Assembly (NCBI RefSeq): GCF_030818935.1
Contig: NZ_JAUTBD010000001.1
Coordinates: 1,984,001 to 2,048,000 of the forward strand
Source of the DNA: Microbacterium sp. SORGH_AS_1204
GTDB taxonomy: Bacteria > Actinomycetota > Actinomycetes > Actinomycetales > Microbacteriaceae
Direction of reading: 5' to 3'
DNA length: 64,000 bases
The notes under the pieces were generated by a model. That model saw only the letters and a list, made by a program, of their open reading frames with translations. It was not told the origin of the DNA and ran no database searches. The translations under genes and the position numbers were made by a program. Shown one piece after another: positions 27,720 to 35,041 of the stretch; within the stretch, counting starts at the first letter, position 1, and every line of letters starts with the position of its first letter.

Positions 27720-27748
27720 GCCCGCACAGACGCGCGGGCGGTCTTTTT
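27720..27748 (+). terminator. Rho-independent terminator after the kinase-DUF4012 operon
   Basis: GCCCGC (27720-27725) pairs with GCGGGC (27734-27739) and is followed by GGTCTTTTTCC. The stem is short but the T-tract is clear. Confidence 0.6.
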
Positions 27749-27849
27749 CCCCTGCATTCCTGTGGCATTCCCTGCCCGAACACGAGCACGAGCGGAGCGT
27801 ATCCTCGCCGCGCCCTCGCTGACCTGGTTGCGAAATGTTTACGCGTCGG

Positions 27850-27864
27850 AAACCGACTCGGTTT
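27850..27864. promoter_or_regulatory. Perfect 15-bp palindrome upstream of the LPXTG gene
   Basis: AAACCGA-C-TCGGTTT is a perfect inverted repeat, 141 bp upstream of the ATG at 28006. Its right arm overlaps TTGCAA, a -35-like hexamer; AATACT lies 18 nt further on as a weak -10. It is a candidate operator. Confidence 0.35.
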
Positions 27865-28005
27865 GCAACGCAGACGACACTTAGGCAATACTCAGGAAAG
27901 CTCTCAACACACGAATCCACTCCCTTTTCGGTCTTGCCCGTGCATCACCGTCAAGATCAAGCGGACCGTCACTCCCCGGCATCCCAAAATCGAAAGCAGG
28001 CAGTC

Positions 28006-28569
28006 ATGAAGCACCTCGCCAAGGCAGCGACCGCGGCCACGATTGCGGGCGGACTGCTCCTCGCAGTCCCCGCCGTCGCCCAGGCCTACGTGTCGGTCGG
28101 CCCCGACACCCAGACGTTCACGATCACCTCCAACGGCCCCGTGCCGGTCTCGGGCTTCACGCCCGGCGCTGAAACCACCTTCACCCTCGTCGGTGTCGGC
28201 GTCACCGGAGCCAACATCGCGACGGCGAACCTGCCCGTCAGCTCCGCATCGGTCACCAAGGTCGCCGACGCCAACGGCGTCGCCACGGCCACGGTCACCC
28301 TGCCCGCCAACCCCGTCGGCACCTACACCCTCGCGGTGACCGGTGCCCGCGCCGCGAACAACGGCGGTGGCACGGGTGCAGGCACCGACGCCGGCGCGGC
28401 CGGCGGTGGCAGCAACAACGCCAGTGGCAGCACCGCCCTTCCCGCCACGGGCATGGACACCGAATCGCTCCTCGGCATCTGGGTCGGTGGCGGCGCGCTC
28501 GTGCTCGCCGGCGGCGCGATCGCCGTGGGTGCCAAAGTGCGCCGGGCCCGCCAGGAGAACCACTCCTGA
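28006..28569 (+). CDS. Sortase-anchored (LPXTG) surface protein
   Basis: The 187-residue protein has a signal peptide (about 1-27, MKHLAKAATAAT then a hydrophobic core and AVAQA-Y), a beta-rich extracellular domain of about 90 residues with repeated T-V-T strands, a Gly/Asn/Ala linker (NNGGGTGAGTDAG), and a cell-wall sorting signal: LPATG at 145-149, a hydrophobic helix and a basic tail KVRRARQENHS. A sortase should link it to peptidoglycan; no sortase lies in the window. AGCAGG precedes the ATG. It has its own promoter region and a strong terminator, so it is probably an abundant wall protein, but its ligand is unknown. Confidence 0.88.
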   Translation: MKHLAKAATAATIAGGLLLAVPAVAQAYVSVGPDTQTFTITSNGPVPVSGFTPGAETTFTLVGVGVTGANIATANLPVSSASVTKVADANGVATATVTLPANPVGTYTLAVTGARAANNGGGTGAGTDAGAAGGGSNNASGSTALPATGMDTESLLGIWVGGGALVLAGGAIAVGAKVRRARQENHS

Positions 28570-28585
28570 GGCACACGCCTTTCAC

Positions 28586-28623
28586 GAAGGGGCCGTCTCG
28601 ACTCACGTCGGGGCGGCCCCTTC
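28586..28623 (+). terminator. Terminator after the LPXTG gene
   Basis: GAAGGGGCCG (28586-28595) pairs perfectly with CGGCCCCTTC (28614-28623) around an 18-nt loop. Confidence 0.7.
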
Positions 28624-28701
28624 GGCATTCACTCCGAGCCGACCGCCGACGCGGCGTCAAGCCACCGCCGACCAGAACCGCGGCCCGATTTACTCGACGC
28701 C

Positions 28702-29190
28702 ATGCACACCACGACGACCGCCCCGCTCGACAACGACGGCCGCGACGACACCACTCCCCCGGCATTGCCTTTCGTGCACATGTGGAGCGACATCGACGGC
28801 ACGAGCCGGCTCGACGAATCGACGCTCCGAGGTTTCGGCCTGCAGAGCGTCGGCGGCGGCGCCGACCCGCAATGGATACGACCGTTTCCCGGGGAGGTCA
28901 CGGCCGTCCTCTTCGCGGCGCTCCCGGTCGGGTGGGTCGGGCAGTGGCATCCGTCCCCTCACCCGCAATGGGTCATTCCCCTTCGCGGACGCTGGTTTCT
29001 TGAAACGCAAGACGGCTCGCGCGTCGAGATGGGGCCCGGGGACATCCACTTCGGTCAAGACACAGAGTCGGCCGAGATCGACGGCACGCGGGGACACCTC
29101 TCCGGAACGATCGGCGACGAGCCGTGCCTGCAGGTGCTGCTCCAGTTCGCGACATCGCCCGCCGCACCGACACCCCACCCCTTCGGCTGA
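28702..29190 (+). CDS. Cupin-fold protein
   Basis: The 162-residue protein contains a single cupin-like barrel: VGWVGQWHPSPHPQWVIPLRGRWFLETQDG resembles motif 1 (W-H-P-P-Q instead of the usual HxH), and MGPGDIHFGQDT matches motif 2. Metal binding is plausible but the ligand set is atypical. The function of such small cupins cannot be told from sequence. The next gene, an SMP-30-like hydrolase, starts 49 nt downstream and may be co-transcribed. Confidence 0.75.
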   Translation: MHTTTTAPLDNDGRDDTTPPALPFVHMWSDIDGTSRLDESTLRGFGLQSVGGGADPQWIRPFPGEVTAVLFAALPVGWVGQWHPSPHPQWVIPLRGRWFLETQDGSRVEMGPGDIHFGQDTESAEIDGTRGHLSGTIGDEPCLQVLLQFATSPAAPTPHPFG

Positions 29191-29239
29191 GTCCGTCAAC
29201 CCGCGGGACCCCGCCGCGTCGACGCGCTTGACTGGACGC

Positions 29240-30160
29240 ATGCCCCAGATCCCCATCGACGGCCGTGTCCTCCAGTCGCCGCGTGAACCCCACGCGGTCG
29301 ACGTCGCTCCCCCGCGCGTATGGGACGAACGCCTGACGGCCGTCCTGCCGGCATCCTCTCGCCTGCTGTCGCTCTACGACGACGCCACCTGGGCCGAGGG
29401 GCCGGTGTGGTGGCCCGCCGAGCACGCGCTGATCTTCAGCGACGTCATCGGCCGCCGCACCCTGGCGCGATACGACGACGGTCGCATCGTCACGGTGCGC
29501 GACCGCAGCGACTTCGCCAACGGCAACGCGATGGACGCCGACGGCCGACTCGTGCAGGCCGAGCACGGCCGCCGCGGCATCAGCCGAACGGACGCCAACG
29601 GCACCGAGCTCCTGGTCGACGCATACGAGGGCGCCCCGCTGAACTCGCCGAACGACCTCGTCGTGGCATCCGATGGCGCCATCTGGTTCACCGACCCCAC
29701 CTACGGCATCTCGGATCCGCGCGAGGGTTACCCCGCCGAACCCGCCCTGTCGCACCAGAGCGTGTACCGCTGGCGCGACGACGAGGGTCTGCGGCGCATG
29801 ATCGACCTCGATCAGCCCAACGGCCTCGCCTTCAGCCGCGACGAGAAGACCCTGTACGTCGCGGAATCCCGCGCCGACGGCCTGCCCCGCGTCGTCGCCT
29901 GCAGCTGGGACGGCGAGACGCTCGGCGCCCCGCGCACCTTCGCGACGGTGGATGCCGGCATCCCCGATGGATTCGTCGTCGACAGCCGCGATTGGCTCTG
30001 GATCTCGAGCGAAGCGGGTGTCGTGATCGTCGACGAACGAGGTCAGCGACTCGGCGTCATCCCCACCCCGCACGTCGTCAGCAACTGCGCCTTCGACGCC
30101 GACGAGAAGCGTCTCTTCATCACGGGTGACAGCGATCTGTGGATGATCCGGCTCGCGTGA
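29240..30160 (+). CDS. SMP-30/gluconolactonase-family hydrolase
   Basis: The 306-residue six-bladed beta-propeller carries the family metal-binding motifs: WAEGPVWWPAEHALIFSD (Glu ligand), NSPNDLVVASDGAIWFTDPTYG (Asn ligand), QPNGLAFSRDEKTLYVAES and IPDGFVVDSRDWLWI (Asp ligand). Such enzymes hydrolyse sugar lactones, usually in sugar-acid catabolism. The ATG at 29240 gives the expected family start; the frame is open far upstream as a shadow. It may form a unit with the upstream cupin. Confidence 0.9.
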   Translation: MPQIPIDGRVLQSPREPHAVDVAPPRVWDERLTAVLPASSRLLSLYDDATWAEGPVWWPAEHALIFSDVIGRRTLARYDDGRIVTVRDRSDFANGNAMDADGRLVQAEHGRRGISRTDANGTELLVDAYEGAPLNSPNDLVVASDGAIWFTDPTYGISDPREGYPAEPALSHQSVYRWRDDEGLRRMIDLDQPNGLAFSRDEKTLYVAESRADGLPRVVACSWDGETLGAPRTFATVDAGIPDGFVVDSRDWLWISSEAGVVIVDERGQRLGVIPTPHVVSNCAFDADEKRLFITGDSDLWMIRLA

Positions 30161-30245
30161 CGCGCGGAGCAGGCCCCGCTGGGCATCACCGATCCCCCTG
30201 AGACTCCTCTCAACCACAAGAGCCGCCGGGAGAACGTCAAGACGC

Positions 30246-30274
30246 TTGTCCCCCAACTGGGGGACACGTATGGT
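30246..30274 (+). promoter_or_regulatory. Promoter with operator palindrome for miniprotein 1
   Basis: TTGTCC (30246-30251) and TATGGT (30269-30274) are separated by 17 nt. A perfect 8-bp inverted repeat TGTCCCCC-AACT-GGGGGACA (30247-30266) covers the -35 and spacer. The same arrangement, 16 of 20 bases identical, precedes miniprotein 2. Confidence 0.7.
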
Positions 30275-30336
30275 GTGTTCTCAGTTCGCTCGACCCGGGG
30301 AGGTCAACCGGCGGGCTGGAGACCCCAGGGGACCAG

Positions 30337-30507
30337 ATGAATACTTTGTTGCGGCGCGTGAGAGACGGCGTGAACGCCATCGTCTACGGCCGTTCGACGG
30401 TCACCTGCGAGACCTGCGGAACCGGTCTGCGCCCGAGCCGAGCCGTGTGGAGGGGTGCGCGGCCGTACTGCTCGGCGCAGCACGAGCACGATGACTTCGA
30501 CCTCTAG
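30337..30507 (+). CDS. 56-aa Cys/His miniprotein (paralogue 1)
   Basis: The product is MNTLLRRVRDGVNAIVYG followed by a possible zinc-binding part: CETCG (34 region), a central AVWRGARPYCS, and the end QHEHDDFDL. The C-x2-C ... C-x4-H-x-H spacing suggests a single treble-clef or ribbon-like zinc site. A paralogue of identical length lies 264 bp downstream and shares AVWRGARPYCSA and HEHDDFD. The gene has its own promoter with an operator-like palindrome. CAGGGGACC precedes the ATG. Function unknown. The gene is easily missed because it is short. Confidence 0.7.
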   Translation: MNTLLRRVRDGVNAIVYGRSTVTCETCGTGLRPSRAVWRGARPYCSAQHEHDDFDL

Positions 30508-30682
30508 GTCCATCCTGGATGCCGCGCCGTTGCGCCGGCGCCGACCCGGACACCGACGATCGCAGCCCGGCTCCTGTGTGCAGGATTTGCCCGCGACCCT
30601 CGGTCGATTCCCAACGTCTCGACAATGCAATCAAAAGACCACGCCCGAGTCGCAAGGTCTCGCAAGAAATACCCCAAGTACG

Positions 30683-30711
30683 TCGTCCCCCACCCGGGGC
30701 ACAAATATTCT
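30683..30711 (+). promoter_or_regulatory. Promoter with operator palindrome for miniprotein 2
   Basis: TCGTCC (30683-30688) and TATTCT (30706-30711) are 17 nt apart. CGTCCCCC-ACCC-GGGGCACA (30684-30703) matches the operator of miniprotein 1 at 16 of 20 positions and in the same register. Confidence 0.65.
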
Positions 30712-30771
30712 CGTGAATAGAGCCCGCACCAACCGAATTCCGGGGGCTACATGAGGAATCAGGGGATCCCG

Positions 30772-30942
30772 ATGAAGACCACGCGCATGCGCCTTCGAGG
30801 CAGCGTCAGCACCTACCTCTACGGGAGTCAGTACGTGCGATGCCAGACGTGCGGAGCATCGGTCAGGCCCGGTCGGGCCGTATGGCGCGGCGCGCGACCC
30901 TATTGCTCAGCACGCCACGAGCACGACGACTTCGACATCTGA
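30772..30942 (+). CDS. 56-aa Cys/His miniprotein (paralogue 2)
   Basis: The product begins MKTTRMRLRGSVSTYLYGSQ, then CQTCGASVRPGRAVWRGARP and YCSARHEHDDFDI. It has the same length and Cys/His spacing as paralogue 1, about half of the residues being identical and the second half nearly so. The ATG at 30772 follows GGGGATCC; an ATG 21 nt upstream would add seven residues but breaks the length match. The gene is probably a duplication of a whole transcription unit, because the promoter is duplicated too. Function unknown. Confidence 0.72.
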   Translation: MKTTRMRLRGSVSTYLYGSQYVRCQTCGASVRPGRAVWRGARPYCSARHEHDDFDI

Positions 30943-31128
30943 ATGCCGCCGCCCGTCGGCGTCGCGCGGCGATCCCACCCTGCGACCGATGACGGCGCAG
31001 CCAGGGCACGAAACGCCGAGGCTGTCACCCCGGGCCTGCTCACCGCGAATGTACGCCACTGTGGATCATCGAGACCGTGTGGCCGTCCGCTCCGGTCGAC
31101 GCCCCTGACAGATGAATGGTGAGCAACG

Positions 31129-31773
31129 TTGAGTGACGTCGAGATGGCATCCATCCCCGCCGGCCGCGTGCTGCGGGGTGACCTGCGCGGAGCGGAGCGG
31201 CGCGAGATCGTCGTCGACGCGTTCGAGATCGGCGTCTACCCCATCACCGAGGAACAGCTCGCCGAACTGCTCGGCATCCCGTCTCGTCATCCCCGTCGGC
31301 CGGCGACGCAGATCAGCTGGCTGCGCGCCATCCGCCTGTGCAACGCGCTCAGCGAATGGGAGGGACTCGACCCGGTGTACTCCTTCGACGGAGAGGTCGT
31401 CGAAGGGGATGCCGAGGCCGACGGCTTCCGTCTCCCCACCGAAGACGAGTGGGAGTACGCGTGCCGCGCGGGCTCGGTCTCGTCGGCGTACGGGCCGGTG
31501 CGCGAGGTCGCGTGGACGGCCGCCGACGGCGTCGGTCACCCGTCGGACGTCGGCGCGCGCCTGCCCAACCTGCACGGGATGTTCGACACCCTCGGCAACG
31601 TGTGGGAGTGGTGCATGGACCCCTTCGACGCCGACGGCGACAGCGACGCGCGCGTCTTCCGCGGCGGCGGCTGGTCGGACGCACCTGCGCTGGTGCGGGC
31701 GACGGCACGGCGCGGCGGGCGACCGCGAGACGCGTTCGACGACGTCGGTGTGCGGGTCGCGCGGACGCGGTGA
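31129..31773 (+). CDS. SUMF1/FGE-sulfatase-fold protein
   Basis: The 214-residue protein has the C-type-lectin-like SUMF1 fold: VDAFEIGVYPITEEQ, WLRAIRLCNALSEWEGL, FRLPTEDEWEYACRAGS, and NVWEWCMDPFD followed by RVFRGGGWSDAP. In formylglycine-generating enzymes these residues build the core, but the catalytic Cys pair near the C-terminus is absent and the usual GFR ending is GVRVAR. It is therefore more likely a binding or non-FGE member of the family. TTG at 31129 is chosen because GGTGAG precedes it by 5 nt; ATG at 31144 is possible. No sulfatase gene is nearby. Confidence 0.82.
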   Translation: MSDVEMASIPAGRVLRGDLRGAERREIVVDAFEIGVYPITEEQLAELLGIPSRHPRRPATQISWLRAIRLCNALSEWEGLDPVYSFDGEVVEGDAEADGFRLPTEDEWEYACRAGSVSSAYGPVREVAWTAADGVGHPSDVGARLPNLHGMFDTLGNVWEWCMDPFDADGDSDARVFRGGGWSDAPALVRATARRGGRPRDAFDDVGVRVARTR

Positions 31774-31811
31774 CGGCGGGGGGTGCTGGAGGCTGGTGGT
31801 CGGCGCCGGGG

Positions 31812-32000
31812 CCTTCGACAGGCTCAGGGGCCTCGGTCGGCACGGGCGCGAGTGGTCACCGGGCCCTTCGACGGGCTCAGGGTCCTCCGCCGGCACGGGC
31901 GCGAGTGGTCACCGGACCCTTCGACGGGCTCAGGGGCCTCGGTCGGCACGGGCGCGAGTGGGTCACCGGACCCTTCGACGGGCTCAGGGTCCTCCGCCGG
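31812..32000. repeat. Tandem intergenic repeat, four units of 53-54 bp
   Basis: Four units begin at 31812, 31865, 31918 and 31972. Each starts with CCTTCGACAGGCTCAGG or a close variant, and two subtypes alternate (A-B-A-B), suggesting duplication of a 106-bp dimer. The core is also found inverted near 38490 and 38620. No gene is present in 31774-32013. Confidence 0.85.
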
Positions 32001-32013
32001 GGAGGCGGCGCGG

Positions 32014-32493
32014 TCAGTCGTCGGTGGTTATGGCCTCGGTGAGTTCGTCCATGAAGCGGGTCACCGTCTCGAGCTCGGCGTCGTCGAAGCGGTCAGCGAT
32101 CTCGCGCATCGCGCCCAGGTGCACGCCGAAGTGCTGGAAGAACTCGCGCCGCGACTTGTCGGTGAGCACCACCACGCGGGCGCGGCCGTCGGAGGGGTGC
32201 GGACGACGCTCGAGGTGCCCCGAGGCGACGAGGCGGTCGATGAGCTTCGTCGTCGACGCCGTCGAGATGCGCAGGTGCGTGGCGACGTCGTGCGGGCTCA
32301 CCATCTGGCCGCGGTGTTCGCGGATCGTCAGCATGCGCAGGGTGGCGAGGTCGCTGGCGTTCATGTCCATGTCGCCCTTCATGCCGCTGTGCATGCGATC
32401 GAGGGCGTCGCTGAGCGTCTGGATGGCGCGCAGCGACTGGGTCACGGCGGCACGCCTACCAAACGTCGACACGGGGTCTGCCACGGTGGACAC
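32014..32493 (-). CDS. MarR-family transcriptional regulator
   Basis: The protein of up to 159 residues has a winged helix-turn-helix: TLRMLTIREHRGQMVSPHDVATHLRISTASTTKLIDRLVASGHLERRPHPSDGRARVVVLT, including the DGR wing motif. It is divergent from the carotenoid operon, 63 bp apart. The position implies control of idi-crt and of itself through the GCTAG/CTAGC palindrome in the gap, possibly in response to a small phenolic or oxidative signal as in other MarR systems. The GTG at 32493 overlaps the -35 of the crt promoter, so the in-frame GTG at 32484 is a serious alternative. Confidence 0.88.
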   Translation of the reverse strand: MSTVADPVSTFGRRAAVTQSLRAIQTLSDALDRMHSGMKGDMDMNASDLATLRMLTIREHRGQMVSPHDVATHLRISTASTTKLIDRLVASGHLERRPHPSDGRARVVVLTDKSRREFFQHFGVHLGAMREIADRFDDAELETVTRFMDELTEAITTDD

Positions 32494-32515
32494 CCTCTTT
32501 CCGCCTGGGTATAGT
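32487..32515 (+). promoter_or_regulatory. Sigma-70 promoter of the carotenoid operon
   Basis: TGGACA (32487-32492) and TATAGT (32510-32515) are separated by 17 nt, the best-looking promoter in the window. Transcription should start near 32522, 35 nt before the idi ATG; AGGAGG lies just upstream of that ATG. Confidence 0.75.
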
Positions 32516-32527
32516 CAGGCTCACATC

Positions 32528-32542
32528 GCTAGCTAAACTAGC
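32528..32542. promoter_or_regulatory. MarR-type operator in the idi-crt leader
   Basis: GCTAG-CTAAA-CTAGC is an inverted repeat placed just after the predicted transcription start of the carotenoid operon. It is a fitting site for the divergent MarR regulator, which would block transcription. Confidence 0.6.
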
Positions 32543-32556
32543 AAACAGGAGGCACG

Positions 32557-33108
32557 ATGAGCGAGACCGAGTATGTCGTCCTCCTGGACGACTTCGGAAA
32601 CGAGATCGGCACCGCGCCCAAGGCGAGCGTGCACGGCACCGAGACCCACCTGCACCTCGCTTTCTCGTGTCACGTGGTCAACAGCGTCGGCCAGGTGCTC
32701 GTCACGCGCCGCGCGCTGCACAAGAAGACCTGGCCCGGCGTCTGGACCAACTCGTTCTGCGGACACCCCGCCCCCGCCGAGCCCGTGCTGGCCGCCGTGC
32801 ACCGCCGCGCCGAGTTCGAGGTCGGCCTGCGCGTGCGCGACCTCGAGCTCGCCCTCCCCCTCTTCCGCTACCGGGCCGTGGATGCCAGCGGCATCGTCGA
32901 GCACGAGATCTGCCCCGTCTACGTCGCCCGCACCGACGACGAACCGCAGCCCAACCCCGACGAGGTCGCCGAGTACCGCTGGGTCGACCCGCTCGAGCTC
33001 GCCGCCTCGCTCGACGCCACGCCGTGGGCATTCAGCCCGTGGCTCGTGCTGCAGGCGCAGCAGCTCCACCTGTTCCAGACCCCACCCGCCGTGAGGAGAG
33101 CATCGTGA
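32557..33108 (+). CDS. idi: Isopentenyl-diphosphate delta-isomerase type I
   Basis: The 183-residue Nudix-fold enzyme interconverts IPP and DMAPP. Typical type I signatures are HLAFSCHVVN, TRRALHKKTWPGVWTNSFCGHP with the active-site Cys, and EHEICPVYVA with the metal-binding Glu residues and catalytic Glu. GGAGG precedes the ATG. It is the first gene of the carotenoid operon and supplies the allylic primer for CrtE. Its stop overlaps the crtE start (GTGA). Confidence 0.95.
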   Translation: MSETEYVVLLDDFGNEIGTAPKASVHGTETHLHLAFSCHVVNSVGQVLVTRRALHKKTWPGVWTNSFCGHPAPAEPVLAAVHRRAEFEVGLRVRDLELALPLFRYRAVDASGIVEHEICPVYVARTDDEPQPNPDEVAEYRWVDPLELAASLDATPWAFSPWLVLQAQQLHLFQTPPAVRRAS

Positions 33109-34175
33109 TCGTCGCCGTCCCGTCCGCGCCCACCGCCCGGCAAGAGATCGAAGACGCGATCGAGACGGCCCTCGAACGCCTGGAGTACCGCGTCGTGCCG
33201 CTGGGTGAGGGCGCCCGCGCCCTGGCATCCGCCATCCGCCGTGCGACCACCGGGGGCAAGCGCTTCCGCCCGCTGCTCGTCGCCGCGGCCTACGACACCC
33301 TCGACGGCGACGCCGTGGCCCTGTCGGCGCTGTGGCAGGTGGCTGCGGCCTTCGAGCTGCTGCACACCGCGTTCGTCGTGCACGACGACGTCATCGACCA
33401 CGACCTCGAGCGCCGTGGCATCCCGAACATCGGCGGCGAGTTCCGCCAACGCGGTCTCGACAAGGGTGCCGACGAAGACGGTGCCGCCCTGCTCGGAAAC
33501 GCCGCGGGCATCCTCGCCGGCGACATGCTGCTGCACGAGGCCGCCCGCCTCGTGGCCCTGGCCGACGTGCCCGCCGAGATGCGCGCCGACCTCATGCACC
33601 TCATCGAGGATGCCGTGATCGTCTCGGCCGCGGGCGAGCTGGCCGACGTCGAGAACGCCGTCTCGGCCGGCGACGTCGACGTGATGACCGTGCTCAAGGC
33701 GACGCGCGACAAGACCGCCGTCTACTCGTTCTCGGCGCCGCTCCAAGCCGGCGCCGTCATGGCCGGCGCGAGCGACGCCGCGCTGCACGCGCTGGAACGC
33801 TTCGGCGAACGGCTCGGCCTCGCCTACCAACTCATCGACGACCTCATCGGCGCGTTCGCCACGACCGCCGTGTCGGGCAAAGACGAGGGCTGCGACCTGC
33901 GCGAAGCGAAGAAGACGCACCTCATCTCGCTCGCCCGCGAAACCGCCGACTGGCCCGAGGTGAGCGTCGCCCTCGCGCAGGCGCACACCGGTCCCGTCGC
34001 CATCCGTGCCGCCCAGGCCGCGCTCTCGGCATCCGGTGCCCGAAAGGCCCTCGAACGCATGGTCTACGAGACGCTCGAAGAGGCCACCATGATCGTCGAA
34101 GGCGCCACCCTGCCGTCGGCCTGCAAGGCCATGCTGCTCGATCTCGTCGACACCGTGGCGGAGCGCGTTCCGTGA
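33105..34175 (+). CDS. crtE: Geranylgeranyl diphosphate synthase (polyprenyl synthetase)
   Basis: The 356-residue enzyme has GGKRFRPLL, the first aspartate-rich motif HDDVIDHD (about 93-99) and the second motif YQLIDDLIG (near 243). It condenses DMAPP with IPP to GGPP, the C20 precursor of phytoene. The GTG start at 33105 overlaps the idi stop; the frame is open upstream but overlaps idi. A GGAGAG ribosome binding site precedes it. It is followed by crtB with a GTGA overlap. Confidence 0.93.
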   Translation: MIVAVPSAPTARQEIEDAIETALERLEYRVVPLGEGARALASAIRRATTGGKRFRPLLVAAAYDTLDGDAVALSALWQVAAAFELLHTAFVVHDDVIDHDLERRGIPNIGGEFRQRGLDKGADEDGAALLGNAAGILAGDMLLHEAARLVALADVPAEMRADLMHLIEDAVIVSAAGELADVENAVSAGDVDVMTVLKATRDKTAVYSFSAPLQAGAVMAGASDAALHALERFGERLGLAYQLIDDLIGAFATTAVSGKDEGCDLREAKKTHLISLARETADWPEVSVALAQAHTGPVAIRAAQAALSASGARKALERMVYETLEEATMIVEGATLPSACKAMLLDLVDTVAERVP

Positions 34176-35041
34176 CCACCGCCCACACGGGACTCGCACT
34201 CTATTCGCAGACAGCCGACGACGCCGCCGCAGCGGTGATCAACCGCTACTCCACCTCGTTCGGCGTCGCCACGCGGCTCCTCGGCGTGCGGCCGCGCCCG
34301 CACGTGCGCAATATCTACGCCCTCGTGCGCGTGGCCGACGAGATCGTCGACGGCCCCGCCCACGACGCGGGGCTCACCCCCGAGAAGGAACGTGCGGTCC
34401 TCGACGCCCTCGAGACCGAGGTGATGGATGCCATCGCCACCGGCTTCAGCGCCAACCTCGTCGTGCACGCCTTCGCGCGGACCGCCCGCGAATGCGGCAT
34501 CGGCGCCGACCTCATCGCCCCGTTCTTCGCCTCGATGCGCACCGACATCGACACCGCCAATCACGACGACCTGTCGCACGACGCGTACGTCTACGGTTCG
34601 GCCGAGGTCGTCGGACTGATGTGCCTGCAGGTGTTCCTCAACGCAGGGCTCTCGGCCCCGGCCCAGCCCGCCGCCGACCTGGTCGACGGTGCCCGGCGCC
34701 TCGGAGCCGCCTTCCAAGACGTCAACTTCCTCCGCGACCTCGCCGACGACGCCGACCGTCTCGGCCGCGACTATCTCGACGGCGCGGCCGACGACGACCG
34801 CCGCATCGAGGTGCTCGACCGCATCGACGCCGACCTCGCCGCCGCGGCATCCGTCATCCCGCACCTGCCGCCAGACTGCCGCGCCGCGGTCACCACGGCG
34901 CACGACCTTTTCGCGGAGCTGTCACGACGGCTGCGCTCCTCCCCCGCCGGCGCGCCCCGCGTCCGCGTCCCCGACGGTGTCAAAGCCACCCTCGCCGCCC
35001 GCGCCCTCCTGGGGCGTCCACCGAAAGGTCCCCGCTCATGA
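34172..35041 (+). CDS. crtB: Phytoene synthase
   Basis: The 289-residue squalene/phytoene synthase family enzyme joins two GGPP to give phytoene. Motifs: NRYSTSFGVATRLL, ALVRVADEIVDGP with the first Asp motif, and FQDVNFLRDLADDADRLGRDYL with the second. The start overlaps the crtE stop by 4 nt and the stop overlaps the crtI start (ATGA). Codon use matches the core genome. Confidence 0.95.
   Translation: MTTAHTGLALYSQTADDAAAAVINRYSTSFGVATRLLGVRPRPHVRNIYALVRVADEIVDGPAHDAGLTPEKERAVLDALETEVMDAIATGFSANLVVHAFARTARECGIGADLIAPFFASMRTDIDTANHDDLSHDAYVYGSAEVVGLMCLQVFLNAGLSAPAQPAADLVDGARRLGAAFQDVNFLRDLADDADRLGRDYLDGAADDDRRIEVLDRIDADLAAAASVIPHLPPDCRAAVTTAHDLFAELSRRLRSSPAGAPRVRVPDGVKATLAARALLGRPPKGPRS

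Noticed and set aside
31812..32000. CRISPR array
   Set aside because: The four units are direct repeats without unique spacers, and no cas genes are present.
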